Shown: positions 8,089-16,705, counted from the first letter of the stretch. The stretch is 64,000 nt of DNA from Aquificaceae bacterium (GCA_027079305.1 JALWVU010000075.1:1-64000); one strand, 5' to 3'. Notes: generated from the letters alone by a model not told the origin. Made by a program: numbers and translations.

Positions 8089-9066
8089 TTACCTTCTGAA
8101 GCGTCTAAGTTTCCTCACGTTCTTCCTGTGCTGGGCATACGTTGTGCTGAAGATGTGTCTCCGGGTCTTCGGATCTACCACAAAGTAAAGATACCTGACC
8201 TTGGCGGGACGAAGAGCTGCCCAGAGGGAGGTAAGACCGGGGTTGCAGATGGGAGTTGGAGGAAGTCCAAAGTATAGGTAGGTATTGTAGGGGTCGTCTA
8301 TCTGGAGATCCTCCTTGGTGAGCTTCCCGTCCCACATACCTTTTCTCTTAAGGGCGTATATGACTGTCGGGTCTATCTGAAGCTTCATCCTCTCCCTCAA
8401 CCTGTTGTATATGACCGCGGCGATCATAGGTTTTTCATCTTCCCAGAAGGTCTCCTTCTCCACCATCGAGGCTACGGTCACAAGCTCCTCTATGGGAATT
8501 CCCTTCTCCGCAGCCTCTTTCCTTATGGCCACCGTCTTCTTAAGGAAGTTCCTATACATGGTGTCTATCACCCTGAGTGGGTGTGTGTTCTTGGAGAAGA
8601 AGTAGGTATCCGGGAAGAGAAAGCCTTCCATGGTGGGCGTAGACAGGCCGTAGCTCCGGGGAACACTCTCGTCGGTCGCGTATCTCAGGAAGTCCTCCGC
8701 CCTGCAAACACCCTCCCTCTCTAAGATCCTGGCGATGTCGTAAATATCGCTACCCTCCACCACAACGACCCTGTGGAGTTTGTGGAGTCCCTTGGAGAGC
8801 TTCTCGTAAACGTCGAAGGGTGTTACATAGCCCCCGAACTCGTACTCGCCCGCCTCAAGTTTGGACTTCCGGAGGACGTGGATCACTATGAGGGATAGCC
8901 TGCTCCTTACAATTCCCTCTTCGTGGAGAATCTCAAATATTTTCAGCGTGGGCGTGCCGTAAGGTATTTCGATAGTTTTCCGGGGTATGTAAACGGGAAG
9001 GAAGGCGTAGGAAAGATACAAAAGACCGATGAAGAAAAGGACAGAGGCGAGGAGTATCTTCTTCAT
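8089..9066 (-). CDS. mltG: Endolytic murein transglycosylase MltG
   Basis: A 325-aa inner-membrane enzyme that cuts nascent peptidoglycan strands. One N-terminal membrane segment (about residues 3-22) is followed by a LysM-like region and the YceG catalytic domain with VEKETFWEDEK, whose first Glu corresponds to the catalytic residue, then AAVIYNRL and LQIDPTVIYAL. The tail after YLYFVVDP is short. The ATG overlaps the ruvX stop as ATGA. It ends 1 nt from the convergent GGCT gene. Confidence 0.93.
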   Translation of the reverse strand: MKKILLASVLFFIGLLYLSYAFLPVYIPRKTIEIPYGTPTLKIFEILHEEGIVRSRLSLIVIHVLRKSKLEAGEYEFGGYVTPFDVYEKLSKGLHKLHRVVVVEGSDIYDIARILEREGVCRAEDFLRYATDESVPRSYGLSTPTMEGFLFPDTYFFSKNTHPLRVIDTMYRNFLKKTVAIRKEAAEKGIPIEELVTVASMVEKETFWEDEKPMIAAVIYNRLRERMKLQIDPTVIYALKRKGMWDGKLTKEDLQIDDPYNTYLYFGLPPTPICNPGLTSLWAALRPAKVRYLYFVVDPKTRRHIFSTTYAQHRKNVRKLRRFRR

Positions 9067-9446
9067 AAGCTACTGAGGTATTCCTCGAGTATTATCTGGG
9101 CGGCCACCGCGTCCAAATCTTCTCTACGTTTCCCAACTCTTCGGAGGGCCTCCTGGGTGGTATAGCGTTCGTCCCAGAGAAGTACCTCGATCCCGGGCAG
9201 GAGTTCCTTCAATCTACCTACGAAGTCCCTGACCGCCTTTGCCCTCTGCCCCTCCCTGCCGGAGGGTGTCAAAGGTAAGCCCACGATTACCTTCTTTACT
9301 CCACTCTCCAAAGCGGTAGACCTTATCCGTTCCAGAAGGCGATCGTCGTTCTTTATCACACCCTTGGGAACAGCTATCTTAAGTTCAGTGTCACCTACCG
9401 CGAGGCCTACTCTCTTTTCCCCGTAGTCTATGGAAAGGACCTTCAA
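9063..9446 (-). CDS. ruvX: RuvX/YqgF-type Holliday-junction resolvase-like nuclease
   Basis: Predicted RNase-H-fold nuclease implicated in Holliday-junction resolution and 16S rRNA 5'-end maturation. Motifs are SIDYGEKRVGLAVGD, VGLPLTPSGREG, LLWDERYTTQEA and DAVAAQIILEEYL. I start at the TTG (MKVLSIDYG) that overlaps the preceding gene's stop as TTGA, which gives 127 aa, close to the family length. The longer reading frame upstream only reads through the preceding gene. It is coupled to mltG by ATGA. Confidence 0.88.
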   Translation of the reverse strand: MKVLSIDYGEKRVGLAVGDTELKIAVPKGVIKNDDRLLERIRSTALESGVKKVIVGLPLTPSGREGQRAKAVRDFVGRLKELLPGIEVLLWDERYTTQEALRRVGKRREDLDAVAAQIILEEYLSSL

Positions 9447-9637
9447 GACTCGGACAAGGTCTTGAAACCCACCACCTTGTAGAGGGGACAGAAACCTATC
9501 GCGGAGGTTATGATGAATACTATCCCTATTATCCCCAGTATCCACCAGGCTCCCCCGTTCTTTACCGCGAGGGCGATGAATACGATTGCGAGGATTACCC
9601 TCACTATCCTGTCCCAGGACGCCATATTCTTTTCCAT
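9443..9637 (-). CDS. DUF2892 (YgaP-like) small membrane protein
   Basis: A 64-aa protein starting MEKNMASWDRIVR, with two membrane helices (about residues 12-30 and 33-50) and a short C-terminal FCPLYKVVGFKT stretch. This is the DUF2892 domain, found alone or fused to rhodaneses; its function is unknown. The Shine-Dalgarno GGAGGGA precedes the chosen ATG. The open frame extends further upstream but there it only translates tRNA-Ser. It ends in a TTGA overlap with ruvX. Confidence 0.8.
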   Translation of the reverse strand: MEKNMASWDRIVRVILAIVFIALAVKNGGAWWILGIIGIVFIITSAIGFCPLYKVVGFKTLSES

Positions 9638-9672
9638 GGCTCTTCCCTCCTCACAAGGATTATAAAGGATTC

Positions 9673-9764
9673 TGGCGGAAGGGGAGGGATTCGAACCCTC
9701 GGTGCCCGAAACCGGGCACACGGCGTTTCCAGCGCCGCGCCTTCGTCCGCTCGGCCACCCTTCC
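9673..9764 (-). tRNA. tRNA-Ser (anticodon GGA)
   Basis: The minus strand folds into a class II tRNA. The acceptor is GGAAGGG paired with CCCTTCC, the anticodon loop is GGCGCTGGAAACGCC, the long variable arm is GTGCCCGGTTTCGGGCAC and the T loop is GGTTCGAATCC. The discriminator is G and the CCA is encoded. A TATAAT box lies 13 nt upstream. Confidence 0.96.
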
Positions 9765-9777
9765 TCAGGACTTAATA

Positions 9778-9783
9778 ATTATA
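9778..9783 (-). promoter_or_regulatory. -10 box of tRNA-Ser
   Basis: TATAAT on the minus strand, 13 nt before the mature tRNA 5' end and directly behind the stop codon of the exonuclease gene. Confidence 0.5.
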
Positions 9784-9788
9784 ATCTC

Positions 9789-10514
9789 TCAGGGGGTCAA
9801 ACCCAAGGCCTCGCCGAGGGTTTCCACGAGCCTCTCGTAAAGCCTTCCCGTCGCGAGGATATCGTAGAAGTTGTAAAGGGCTATCTCCCTGTATTTCCCT
9901 TCCAAGAACTTTTCGTTTACCTCTTCCGCCTTCATAAACTTTTTGGGAGTATCTATCCCGAGCCTTCTGCAGAGGAAGTCCAAAGAGTAGAGCCTTCCGA
10001 CACCATGGAAGGAGAGAAGGTCAAGTATGTCCAGGTGACTGCCGTAATCGTATCTGTTTCCCATCAGGCTCCTCGTCGCCTTCACGCCCAGCATAAGGGA
10101 CTTTAGCATTAAAAAGTGGGAATCGAAGCCCCTCCCGTTGAAGCTGACAAGTCTCCCAACGCTCCTGCTTGAAACGACTCTCCAGAACTCCTCGAGAATC
10201 CTCCTCTCCGCCTCTTCTATACCCTCCGAAAGGGGAAAGGATCTGAACCTGACCTCCACACCGTCCACGTCCTCCACTTCTTCACCTTCTTCATCTCCCA
10301 CGTAGAGGACGAGGGCTCTCTTCTTTTCCAAAAGGAACATCCCCACGCTCACCAAGTGGGCTGTGAGGGCCCAGAAGCTCATCATACCCCTTATCTTCTC
10401 TCTCTTCTCCTCACTGTCCGCCCTTTTGAACAGATACTCAAGTTCCTCTTCGGAGAGGTTCTCCTCCCTCGTTGGGACCGTCTCTATATCAAAGATGAGT
10501 GTGTAGCGCCCCAT
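9789..10514 (-). CDS. Predicted DEDDy 3'-5' exonuclease (PolB-exonuclease-like)
   Basis: A 241-aa RNase-H-like exonuclease related to the proofreading domain of family B polymerases (COG3298-type). Exo I is LIFDIETVP at residues 6-14, Exo II is SFNGRGFDSHFL near 120-131, and Exo III is YNFYDILAT near 215 with the Tyr of DEDDy. Family members occur without a polymerase domain and are probably DNA repair nucleases. TATAAT 7 nt before the ATG, with no Shine-Dalgarno, predicts a leaderless mRNA. The -10 box overlaps that of trkH on the other strand. Confidence 0.8.
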   Translation of the reverse strand: MGRYTLIFDIETVPTREENLSEEELEYLFKRADSEEKREKIRGMMSFWALTAHLVSVGMFLLEKKRALVLYVGDEEGEEVEDVDGVEVRFRSFPLSEGIEEAERRILEEFWRVVSSRSVGRLVSFNGRGFDSHFLMLKSLMLGVKATRSLMGNRYDYGSHLDILDLLSFHGVGRLYSLDFLCRRLGIDTPKKFMKAEEVNEKFLEGKYREIALYNFYDILATGRLYERLVETLGEALGLTP

Positions 10515-10520
10515 CCCAAG

Positions 10521-10530
10521 AATTATAATT
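10521..10530. promoter_or_regulatory. Palindromic bidirectional -10 element (exonuclease / trkH)
   Basis: AATTATAATT is a perfect 10-bp palindrome, so TATAAT can be read on both strands. It lies 7 nt before the exonuclease ATG on the minus strand and 9 nt before the trkH GTG on the plus strand. The two start codons are separated by only 24 bp. Confidence 0.6.
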
Positions 10531-10538
10531 TGTGGAAA

Positions 10539-11870
10539 GTGAAGAAGTTAAGTCCTCCGAGGATAATACTCCTTTCATACCTCGGTCTGATCCTGATAGG
10601 AACATTCCTTTTTAAGGCACTTCCCACCACAAGGGAACCGGTAGGATGGGTAGATTCGCTCTTTACGATTACATCCGCGGTTACTGTAACGGGTCTTACC
10701 GTCCTCGATACAGGGAAGGATCTTACATTTCTCGGCCAGACGCTCATCCTTATCCTCATTCAGATAGGTGGCCTCGGCTACATGACCCTGACCACCTTCT
10801 TCCTTATAACCCTCGGCAGGAGGATAGGCATAAAGGAGAGACTGATACTCTCAGAAGCACTGAACTATCCGGGAGTATACGGCCTCGTGCGCTTCTTAAA
10901 GAGGGTTATTCTCTTCGTCTTCGCGGTGGAACTTTTAGGGTTTATACTCCTTTTTGTAGACCTCCAGGGTAAGCTTACCTTACGGGAGGCCCTCTTCGTT
11001 TCCCTCTTTCACTCGGTTTCCGCCTTCAACAACGCTGGCTTCTCTACCTTTTCCAACAGCCTCGAGAACTTCAGGGGGGATCTATTTCTTAACCTCGTAG
11101 TCTGCCTACTGATAATCGTAGGGGGTCTCGGTTTCTTTGTTATAAACGAGATTTACCTGTATCTGAGGGGAGACATAAACAGGCTCTCCACCCACACAAA
11201 GCTTGTCCTTACCACCACCTTCCTGTTTATCCTCGGAGGATGGGTGTCTCTGATACTCACCGAACTCTTCCACTACAGCGGAATTTGGTCCCTGAGCTGG
11301 AAGGAGAGGCTTCTTTCAACCTTCTTTCTGAGCGTATCCTCGAGGACAGCTGGTTTCAGCACCGTGGACCTGGGAACCCTCTCCGAATCCTCCCTCTTCC
11401 TGCTGATACTGCTCATGTTCGTGGGAGCCTCGCCCGGAGGGACCGGCGGAGGTGTTAAAACCACAACCCTTGCGGTTATGCTCCTGTCAATACTCTCCTA
11501 CATAAGGGGAGTTTCTGAGGTGGTTGTGTTCAGGAGAAGCGTTCCCCGGTCTCAGATACACAGAGCTATGGTGATAATAACACTCTCCTTCACCTACATC
11601 TCCTTCGTGAACCTACTTATAGACAGGTTGGAGGAGAAGGACTTTCTGGCTACTGCGTTCGAGGTGGTCTCCGCCTTCTCCACTACAGGCCTTTCCCTCG
11701 GATCCGGGGAGGGACTCAGCTTCTGTGCGGACTTTTCCGCCATCAGTAAGCTCCTGATAGTTCTTACCATGATAGTGGGAAGAGTGGGGATACTGAGCTT
11801 TGCCATTGCTATGATAGGTAGAGAAAGGGAGCCGAGGCTGAGACATCCTGAGGCGAGGTTGCTCCTATGA
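10539..11870 (+). CDS. trkH: Trk-type potassium uptake channel subunit
   Basis: A ~443-aa polytopic membrane protein of the TrkH/KtrB family. The four pore-loop selectivity regions are recognisable: SAVTVTGLTVLDTG, HSVSAFNNAGFS, SVSSRTAGFSTVD and SAFSTTGLSLGSG. GASPGGTGGGVKTTT is the family's intramembrane loop. With TrkA it imports K+. I place the start at the GTG giving MKKLSPPRI; a TTG 9 nt earlier is also possible. The stop overlaps the trkA ATG as ATGA. Confidence 0.92.
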   Translation: MKKLSPPRIILLSYLGLILIGTFLFKALPTTREPVGWVDSLFTITSAVTVTGLTVLDTGKDLTFLGQTLILILIQIGGLGYMTLTTFFLITLGRRIGIKERLILSEALNYPGVYGLVRFLKRVILFVFAVELLGFILLFVDLQGKLTLREALFVSLFHSVSAFNNAGFSTFSNSLENFRGDLFLNLVVCLLIIVGGLGFFVINEIYLYLRGDINRLSTHTKLVLTTTFLFILGGWVSLILTELFHYSGIWSLSWKERLLSTFFLSVSSRTAGFSTVDLGTLSESSLFLLILLMFVGASPGGTGGGVKTTTLAVMLLSILSYIRGVSEVVVFRRSVPRSQIHRAMVIITLSFTYISFVNLLIDRLEEKDFLATAFEVVSAFSTTGLSLGSGEGLSFCADFSAISKLLIVLTMIVGRVGILSFAIAMIGREREPRLRHPEARLLL

Positions 11871-12514
11871 GAAAGGTTTTCGGAGTTATAGGACTCGGAA
11901 AGTTCGGCTACCACGTGGCCAAAACTCTTGCGGAAGCGGGAGCGGAAGTGATAGCGGTGGACAAGGATCCGGACAAGGTGAAGAAGATAAGCGATCTTGT
12001 GACCCACGCCTACATAGCGGACGCCCTCGATGAGAAGGCTCTCGAGGAGTCGGGCATATTCACAGCGGACACGGTGGTTATAAGCATAGGGGTGAACATA
12101 GAGGCAAGTATACTCGTGGCGGTCATTCTCCTCGGGAGAGGTGTCAGGGAGATAGTGGCCAAGGCGATAAATCCCCTTCACGGAGAGGTTCTGAGGAGGC
12201 TGGGTGTCAGCAGGGTGGTGTATCCAGAGATGGAGATGGGGATCAAGCTCGGCAGATCCCTCCTGATAGGAGGCATGCTCGAGGAGATTCCCTTCGCCCC
12301 CGGATACAGCATCTTCGAGATAAAGGCCCCCCACAGGATAACCGGCAGAACGCTTAAGGAGCTGGATCTGAGAAAAAAGTATGGGATAACGGTCCTTGCC
12401 ATAAAGAGAGGAGAGGAGGTGATAGTGAACCCTTCCGCAAGGGACGAAATCAGAGGAGGGGACGTGCTACTGATATTAGGAAGCGAGGAGAAGATCGCTA
12501 ACCTTTCGGGTTAA
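11867..12514 (+). CDS. trkA: TrkA-type potassium uptake regulatory subunit
   Basis: A 215-aa cytoplasmic RCK protein: a Rossmann domain with GLGKFGYHVAKTLAEAG and an Asp at the end of the second strand (IAVDKD), followed by a TrkA_C domain from about residue 140 (EIKAPHRITGRTLKEL). It gates TrkH in response to nucleotides. It has a single RCK unit, as in KtrA, not the double unit of E. coli TrkA. It is translationally coupled to trkH and ends in a 4-nt overlap with the convergent TPR gene. Confidence 0.92.
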   Translation: MRKVFGVIGLGKFGYHVAKTLAEAGAEVIAVDKDPDKVKKISDLVTHAYIADALDEKALEESGIFTADTVVISIGVNIEASILVAVILLGRGVREIVAKAINPLHGEVLRRLGVSRVVYPEMEMGIKLGRSLLIGGMLEEIPFAPGYSIFEIKAPHRITGRTLKELDLRKKYGITVLAIKRGEEVIVNPSARDEIRGGDVLLILGSEEKIANLSG

Positions 12515-12831
12515 AAGCTCATGCTCTTTAGCTCCTCCATCCACTGCCTGTATTCCTCCGCCATGCTGGGATGGTTATATTTGAGGGCCTGCTCTATCCC
12601 CTTTTCCAAAGCCTCTATGGCTTTGCCGAACTCCCCCAGCTCCTCGTAGCATTTGGCGAGCAGTCTGTAAACCGCTCCCTCGTCCTCCTGTAATCTCAGA
12701 TACTCCTCTATGTGTCTTATCGCATTCTCGTAGTCTTTAACCTTGTAGTATTCCTGAGCGAGAGAGTAGTGGACCATGGGATTGTTCGGAGCCTTTTGGA
12801 GGAGCTCTCTAAAGTAATTCAGCCTGTTCAT
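12511..12831 (-). CDS. Small TPR-repeat protein
   Basis: A 106-aa protein made of two to three tetratricopeptide repeats: NPMVHYSLAQEYYKVKDYEN, then EGAVYRLLAKCYEELGEFGK. It is all helical, has no signal peptide, and is likely a cytoplasmic scaffold. The start codon lies inside the last 23 nt of the upstream DUF3108 gene, placing it in the panB-pilB-DUF3108-TPR run. A role with the type IV pilus is suggested by position only. Confidence 0.75.
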   Translation of the reverse strand: MNRLNYFRELLQKAPNNPMVHYSLAQEYYKVKDYENAIRHIEEYLRLQEDEGAVYRLLAKCYEELGEFGKAIEALEKGIEQALKYNHPSMAEEYRQWMEELKSMSF

Positions 12832-13555
12832 TTTTTACCTCCTTGAGAAGGTATACGTCTCCCTTGAGATCTTTAAGATAGATCCTCGCACTGCCTATGG
12901 TGAAGCTCACCTTCAGCATAACGGGTATGTTGGTCTCCTTGTCCACCCATACATACCATTTCCCTTTAGGTTTAAGCACGCCTTTCGTCTCTATGTTTGG
13001 GATCAGGACGACCCTCCACGTATCGTAAACCTTACCGTTGACTTCAAGCCTCTCCTCACCGACGGTTTTGTAATCTACGCTCTGGACCTTGCCGTCGTAG
13101 AATACGGGAATAGTCCCGCCTTTAAAATTGGGTGTGTCCAGGTATACGAGCAGGGATGTAGAAAAGGGATCGAATAGGTATACGGAGCTCTCGAAAAAAC
13201 CTTTCTTGACCTCATTACCTTCCTCCTTATACCTGACTATCTCATACTCTATCCCCCTGTCTCCGAACAGGTATAGGTGATCCCTTATGTAGGATCCTTC
13301 CCTCTGGTATAGGGCAAAGCTCTTGGGCTTCAGTTCAAACAGGGTGGCCATTCCCCAGCTGTTTACGGGCTTTACCAGCCTTCCCACCACTACGGTTCTG
13401 GCCCAGGACCTGATCCTGATCTCCCTTCCCTCTTTCTTATACTGAACACAGCTCTCCGCCACAGGAAAGAACCAGAAGTAAACCCTGTAGCAGGTCTCCA
13501 GCTCCTTTGCAAAGACGATCAGGGGGAGTATAAGCGCTGACAGGAGTATTTTCAT
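12809..13555 (-). CDS. DUF3108 periplasmic protein
   Basis: A 248-aa protein with a signal peptide (about residues 1-16) and a beta-rich body typical of DUF3108: YRVYFWFFPVAESCVQYK near the start, the DPFSTSLLVYLDTP segment in the middle, and GKWYVWVDKETNIPVMLKV near the end. Members of the family are envelope proteins of unknown function. The start overlaps the pilB stop as a 4-nt ATGA, so it is co-translated with the pilus ATPase. Confidence 0.75.
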   Translation of the reverse strand: MKILLSALILPLIVFAKELETCYRVYFWFFPVAESCVQYKKEGREIRIRSWARTVVVGRLVKPVNSWGMATLFELKPKSFALYQREGSYIRDHLYLFGDRGIEYEIVRYKEEGNEVKKGFFESSVYLFDPFSTSLLVYLDTPNFKGGTIPVFYDGKVQSVDYKTVGEERLEVNGKVYDTWRVVLIPNIETKGVLKPKGKWYVWVDKETNIPVMLKVSFTIGSARIYLKDLKGDVYLLKEVKNEQAELL

Positions 13556-15249
13556 TGCATGAGAACTCTGTTTATCTCCTCGAGGGAGGTTATTCCCTTT
13601 TTGACTTTCAGAAGACCGCTCTGGTATAGGGTCCTCATGCCCTTCTTCACCGCAAGGTCCCTTATGTCGTCCGCGGTTCCTCCCTTTATTATCAGCTTTC
13701 TAAGTTCCTCGTCTATCTCCATTATCTCGTGGACCGCTGTCCTGCCCTTATAGCCGGTGTTGTTGCAGACCTCACAGCCTTTCTCGCTGGCCTTGTATAT
13801 AACGATGTCCTCGTCGGGAGACTTTATCAGGCCGAGTCTGACGAGGGCCTCTTTGGGAATGTCATGGGGCTGTTTGCAGTTGGGACAGAGCTTCCTTATC
13901 AACCTCTGAGCGACGACGAGTATGAGCGATGAACCCACAAGGAAAGGTTCTATCCCCATATCGGTCAGCCTCGTAACGGTGGTGGGGGCGTCGTTGGTGT
14001 GGAGGGTGGAGAAGACGAGGTGTCCTGTGAGGGATGCTCTTATGGCTATGTCCCCCGTTTCATGATCCCTGATCTCTCCTACGAGTATGATGTCCGGATC
14101 CTGCCTCAGGAAGGCCCTCAGGACGCTGGAGAAGGTCAGACCTATCCTCTCGTTCACCTGAACCTGATTTATGCCGGGGATAGAGACCTCTACGGGATCT
14201 TCCGCGGTCATTATGTTTACGTCGGGATGGTTCCTCTCCATAAGGGCTGAGTAGAGGGTGGTCGTCTTACCTGAACCTGTGGGACCGGTCACGAGGATCA
14301 TCCCCCAGGGTTTCCATATGGCGTTTCTGAACTTTTCAAGATCGTCCGGCTCAAATCCGAGATCTTCAAGCTTTACGTTAAGATACTTCTCCGCCTCCTG
14401 GATCCTCATAACGACCTTCTCGCCGTAAACGGTAGGAACGGTGGATACCCTGAGATCTATCTTCTTCTTCTCTATCCTTATCCTTATCCTTCCGTCCTGG
14501 GGCTTCCTCTTTTCCGCAATATCAAGGTTCGACATTATCTTGTATCTGGCGACGAGGCTATCCTTAACGTTTGCGGGAAGCTGGTGGTATATCCTGAGAA
14601 CTCCGTCCACCCTGTATCTGACTATCACTTTTTTTTCGAAGGGCTCTATGTGTATGTCCGAGGCTCCCATAGAAACAGCCTCGTATATCAGACCGTTGGC
14701 CAGCTTGACTATCGGAGCCTCTTCCGTAGCGTGCATGAGTTGGTCTATGGGTGTCTCCTCGTCCTCCTTCTCTATCTCCACCTCTGTCTCTTCTATCTGA
14801 CTGAGGACGTCCCCCAGCTTCGGGAACTGGCGGTCGAGGATCTTCTCTATGGTTGAGAGGGGAGCAAAGTAAGGTATCACGCTGTTGGCCTTTGTGTAGA
14901 ACCTTATCTCGTTCACAAGGTTATGGTTCAATGGATTAAGCATAATTACGTGGAGCTTCCCTTTGTCGTATTTGACGGGGACCACCTTGTACTTCCTCAT
15001 GAACTCCTGAGGTATGGAGTTGAGAATGTGGGAGGGGACTTCGAGCTTGGTCACGTCCCCCCTCCAGATCTTCTGAGGGAGTATGTTCTGGAAGAAGTCC
15101 ATTATGTCCTTTTCGGTCAGTATGTTCAGCCTGAGGAGCGTCTGGAAAATGTCTTCGTCCTCGTTCCTCTCCTGGAGGACCTTCTTCACGTCCTGATCCT
15201 TTATGAAGCCCGCCTTTACAAGCAGGTTAAGGATCTTCTCATGTTCCAT
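13552..15249 (-). CDS. pilB: Type IV pilus / type II secretion assembly ATPase PilB
   Basis: A 565-aa GspE/PilB ATPase. The N-terminal T2SSE_N domain (about residues 1-150) precedes the ATPase core with GASDIHIEPFEKK, Walker A GPTGSGKTTTLYS, Walker B ILVGEIRDHETG, and STLHTNDAPTTV. A tetracysteine zinc site (CPNC ... CEVC) follows. It powers pilin polymerisation at the inner membrane. The Shine-Dalgarno AGAGGAGAG precedes the ATG. No other pilus genes are nearby, so the machinery is dispersed. Confidence 0.92.
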   Translation of the reverse strand: MEHEKILNLLVKAGFIKDQDVKKVLQERNEDEDIFQTLLRLNILTEKDIMDFFQNILPQKIWRGDVTKLEVPSHILNSIPQEFMRKYKVVPVKYDKGKLHVIMLNPLNHNLVNEIRFYTKANSVIPYFAPLSTIEKILDRQFPKLGDVLSQIEETEVEIEKEDEETPIDQLMHATEEAPIVKLANGLIYEAVSMGASDIHIEPFEKKVIVRYRVDGVLRIYHQLPANVKDSLVARYKIMSNLDIAEKRKPQDGRIRIRIEKKKIDLRVSTVPTVYGEKVVMRIQEAEKYLNVKLEDLGFEPDDLEKFRNAIWKPWGMILVTGPTGSGKTTTLYSALMERNHPDVNIMTAEDPVEVSIPGINQVQVNERIGLTFSSVLRAFLRQDPDIILVGEIRDHETGDIAIRASLTGHLVFSTLHTNDAPTTVTRLTDMGIEPFLVGSSLILVVAQRLIRKLCPNCKQPHDIPKEALVRLGLIKSPDEDIVIYKASEKGCEVCNNTGYKGRTAVHEIMEIDEELRKLIIKGGTADDIRDLAVKKGMRTLYQSGLLKVKKGITSLEEINRVLMQ

Positions 15250-16042
15250 AGCTCTCCTCTTCCGAAGGGAATCTCCCCTCCTCTACATCTATTTTAAATC
15301 TACGGAGTGCATCTTTAAAGATCTTTGCACCCTCCGCATACCTCCTGACGAACCTCGGCTTGATATCCTCGTAAAGGCCTACTATATCGTGAAACACAAG
15401 AACCTGACCGTCGCAGAATTTCCCCGCACCTATGCCCACAGTTATAACTTCGGACGTTTCGGTTATCTCCTTAGCGACCTTCCAGTGAACGCTCTCCAGA
15501 ACCACCATTAAGGCCCCCGCATTCTCGAGTGCTTTGAAATCCCTCTTAAGAGCCTCCGCCTCTTCCTCCTCCTTCCCAAAAACTTTGGGCCCTCCGAACC
15601 TGTGAATGGACTGGGGAGTGTAGCCTATGTGCCCCACAACGGGTATGCCTATCGAGTTCAGCCTGTAAACGAGTTCCGCTATATCCTCTCCGCCCTCCAG
15701 CTTGACCGCCTGCGCCCCGGTTTCCTTTATAATCCTCCCACAGTTCCTGATAGCCTCCTCCAGAGACACCTGATAGCTGAGAAAGGGCATGTCCACTATT
15801 AGGAAAGCGTTCGGAGCACCCCTGCGGACCGCCTTGGTATGGTATATCATCTCCTCCAATGTCACCGGCAGTGTGGAGTCAAGGCCCTGGAAGACCATTC
15901 CCAGAGAGTCCCCCACGAGGATCGAATCTATACCCACCTCCTCGCAGAACTTGGCGGAGAGGTAATCGTAGGTGGAGACCATCGTTATCTTTTCCCCCCT
16001 TGCCTTCTTCTTCTGGAGGGTCCGCACAGTGATCTTTGCCAT
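15239..16042 (-). CDS. panB: Ketopantoate hydroxymethyltransferase
   Basis: A 267-aa PanB, first step of pantothenate synthesis, transferring a one-carbon unit from methylene-tetrahydrofolate to 2-oxoisovalerate. Motifs are STYDYLSAKF, VGDSLGMVFQG with the metal-binding Asp, GDTL-type DMPFLSYQ, VKLEGGED, GHIGYTPQS and IGIGAGKFCDGQVLV. panD of the same pathway is at 61.5 kb. TAAAAT is 9 nt before the ATG. It overlaps pilB by 11 nt downstream. Confidence 0.95.
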   Translation of the reverse strand: MAKITVRTLQKKKARGEKITMVSTYDYLSAKFCEEVGIDSILVGDSLGMVFQGLDSTLPVTLEEMIYHTKAVRRGAPNAFLIVDMPFLSYQVSLEEAIRNCGRIIKETGAQAVKLEGGEDIAELVYRLNSIGIPVVGHIGYTPQSIHRFGGPKVFGKEEEEAEALKRDFKALENAGALMVVLESVHWKVAKEITETSEVITVGIGAGKFCDGQVLVFHDIVGLYEDIKPRFVRRYAEGAKIFKDALRRFKIDVEEGRFPSEEESYGT

Positions 16043-16049
16043 CCCAATC

Positions 16050-16289
16050 CTATTTTAAGTTAAGCCTTCTCCTGTAAACTAACCTCACAATCAGACAGGC
16101 TACGAGCTTTCTCGTAAGGCTTCCCCTTTTGCCACCGAGCCTTTTCAGTGCTCTCAAGAGCTTCTTCCTTTCTATAAGACCGAGAACGTAGAGAGCTATT
16201 AGAAAAAAGGGCCACCCCGGTATGAAAGGTAGGACAACACCGAGCACCCCCAGAAGAAAGAGGGAAAGGGCTATCGCGAACCTTTTCAC
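16050..16289 (-). CDS. Small PGPGW-like transmembrane protein
   Basis: A 79-aa protein with two membrane helices joined by VVLPFIPGWPFF, which resembles the putative transmembrane PGPGW motif, and then a strongly basic C-terminus (KRLGGKRGSLTRKLV and RRRLNLK). The function of the family is unknown. The start overlaps the end of the EamA-like gene by 4 nt, so xth, the transporter and this gene are one coupled run. Confidence 0.6.
   Translation of the reverse strand: MKRFAIALSLFLLGVLGVVLPFIPGWPFFLIALYVLGLIERKKLLRALKRLGGKRGSLTRKLVACLIVRLVYRRRLNLK
16052..16057 (-). promoter_or_regulatory. -10 box of the panB-pilB operon
   Basis: Minus-strand TAAAAT, then AGGATTGGG, then the panB ATG. The AGGA part could alternatively act as a weak Shine-Dalgarno. 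Confidence 0.4.
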
Positions 16290-16705
16290 TTCGACAGGGT
16301 TATAAGTATAACCCCGAGGACCACGAGAACCGTCCCGAGGAGCTTCAGAAGAGAGAAGCTCTCACCGAGCAGTAGAAAGGCGAGCAGGCTCGCCCAGAGG
16401 GGTGAGCTGGCCACTATTGGGGCCACCACGGACACCTCCCCCACCTTTATGGCCTTGTAGTAGAGCAGAAGACCAAGGAAGCCCGAGACGAACCCGCCGA
16501 AGGAGACTATGAGAAGGTCCCTGAGCGGGTAGCTGAGGGACTCCCTGATAAGGAGTATGGATACGAGGGCGAAGACCGCCGCGGTAAGGTTGTGGTAGAA
16601 GATCCCCACCAGAGGAGGGACCTCACCCTTGAGGCCTATCTTGAATATAAGGGGGGCGGTTCCCCAGACGATGGCGGAAAGAAGGGCGAAGATAACCTCC
16701 TTCAT
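16286..16705 (-). CDS. Half-size EamA/DMT-family membrane protein
   Basis: A 139-aa protein with five predicted membrane helices and a single EamA repeat: AIVWGTAPLIFKIGLK at the start, YYKAIKVGEVSVVAPIVASS in the middle, and LLLGESFSLLKLLGTVLVVL at the end. Most drug/metabolite transporters carry two such repeats, so this one must dimerise or pair with another chain. The chosen ATG overlaps the xth stop as ATGA. A longer open frame reaching into xth is not needed. Confidence 0.8.
   Translation of the reverse strand: MKEVIFALLSAIVWGTAPLIFKIGLKGEVPPLVGIFYHNLTAAVFALVSILLIRESLSYPLRDLLIVSFGGFVSGFLGLLLYYKAIKVGEVSVVAPIVASSPLWASLLAFLLLGESFSLLKLLGTVLVVLGVILITLSK

Noticed and set aside
9638-9721. N-terminal extension of the DUF2892 protein
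   Set aside because: It is translation of tRNA-Ser; the ATG at 9637 has a good Shine-Dalgarno.
10356-10538. N-terminal extension of trkH by about 60 codons
   Set aside because: It runs antisense through the exonuclease gene, has no membrane helix or signal, and the -10 box at 10524-10529 lies downstream of it.
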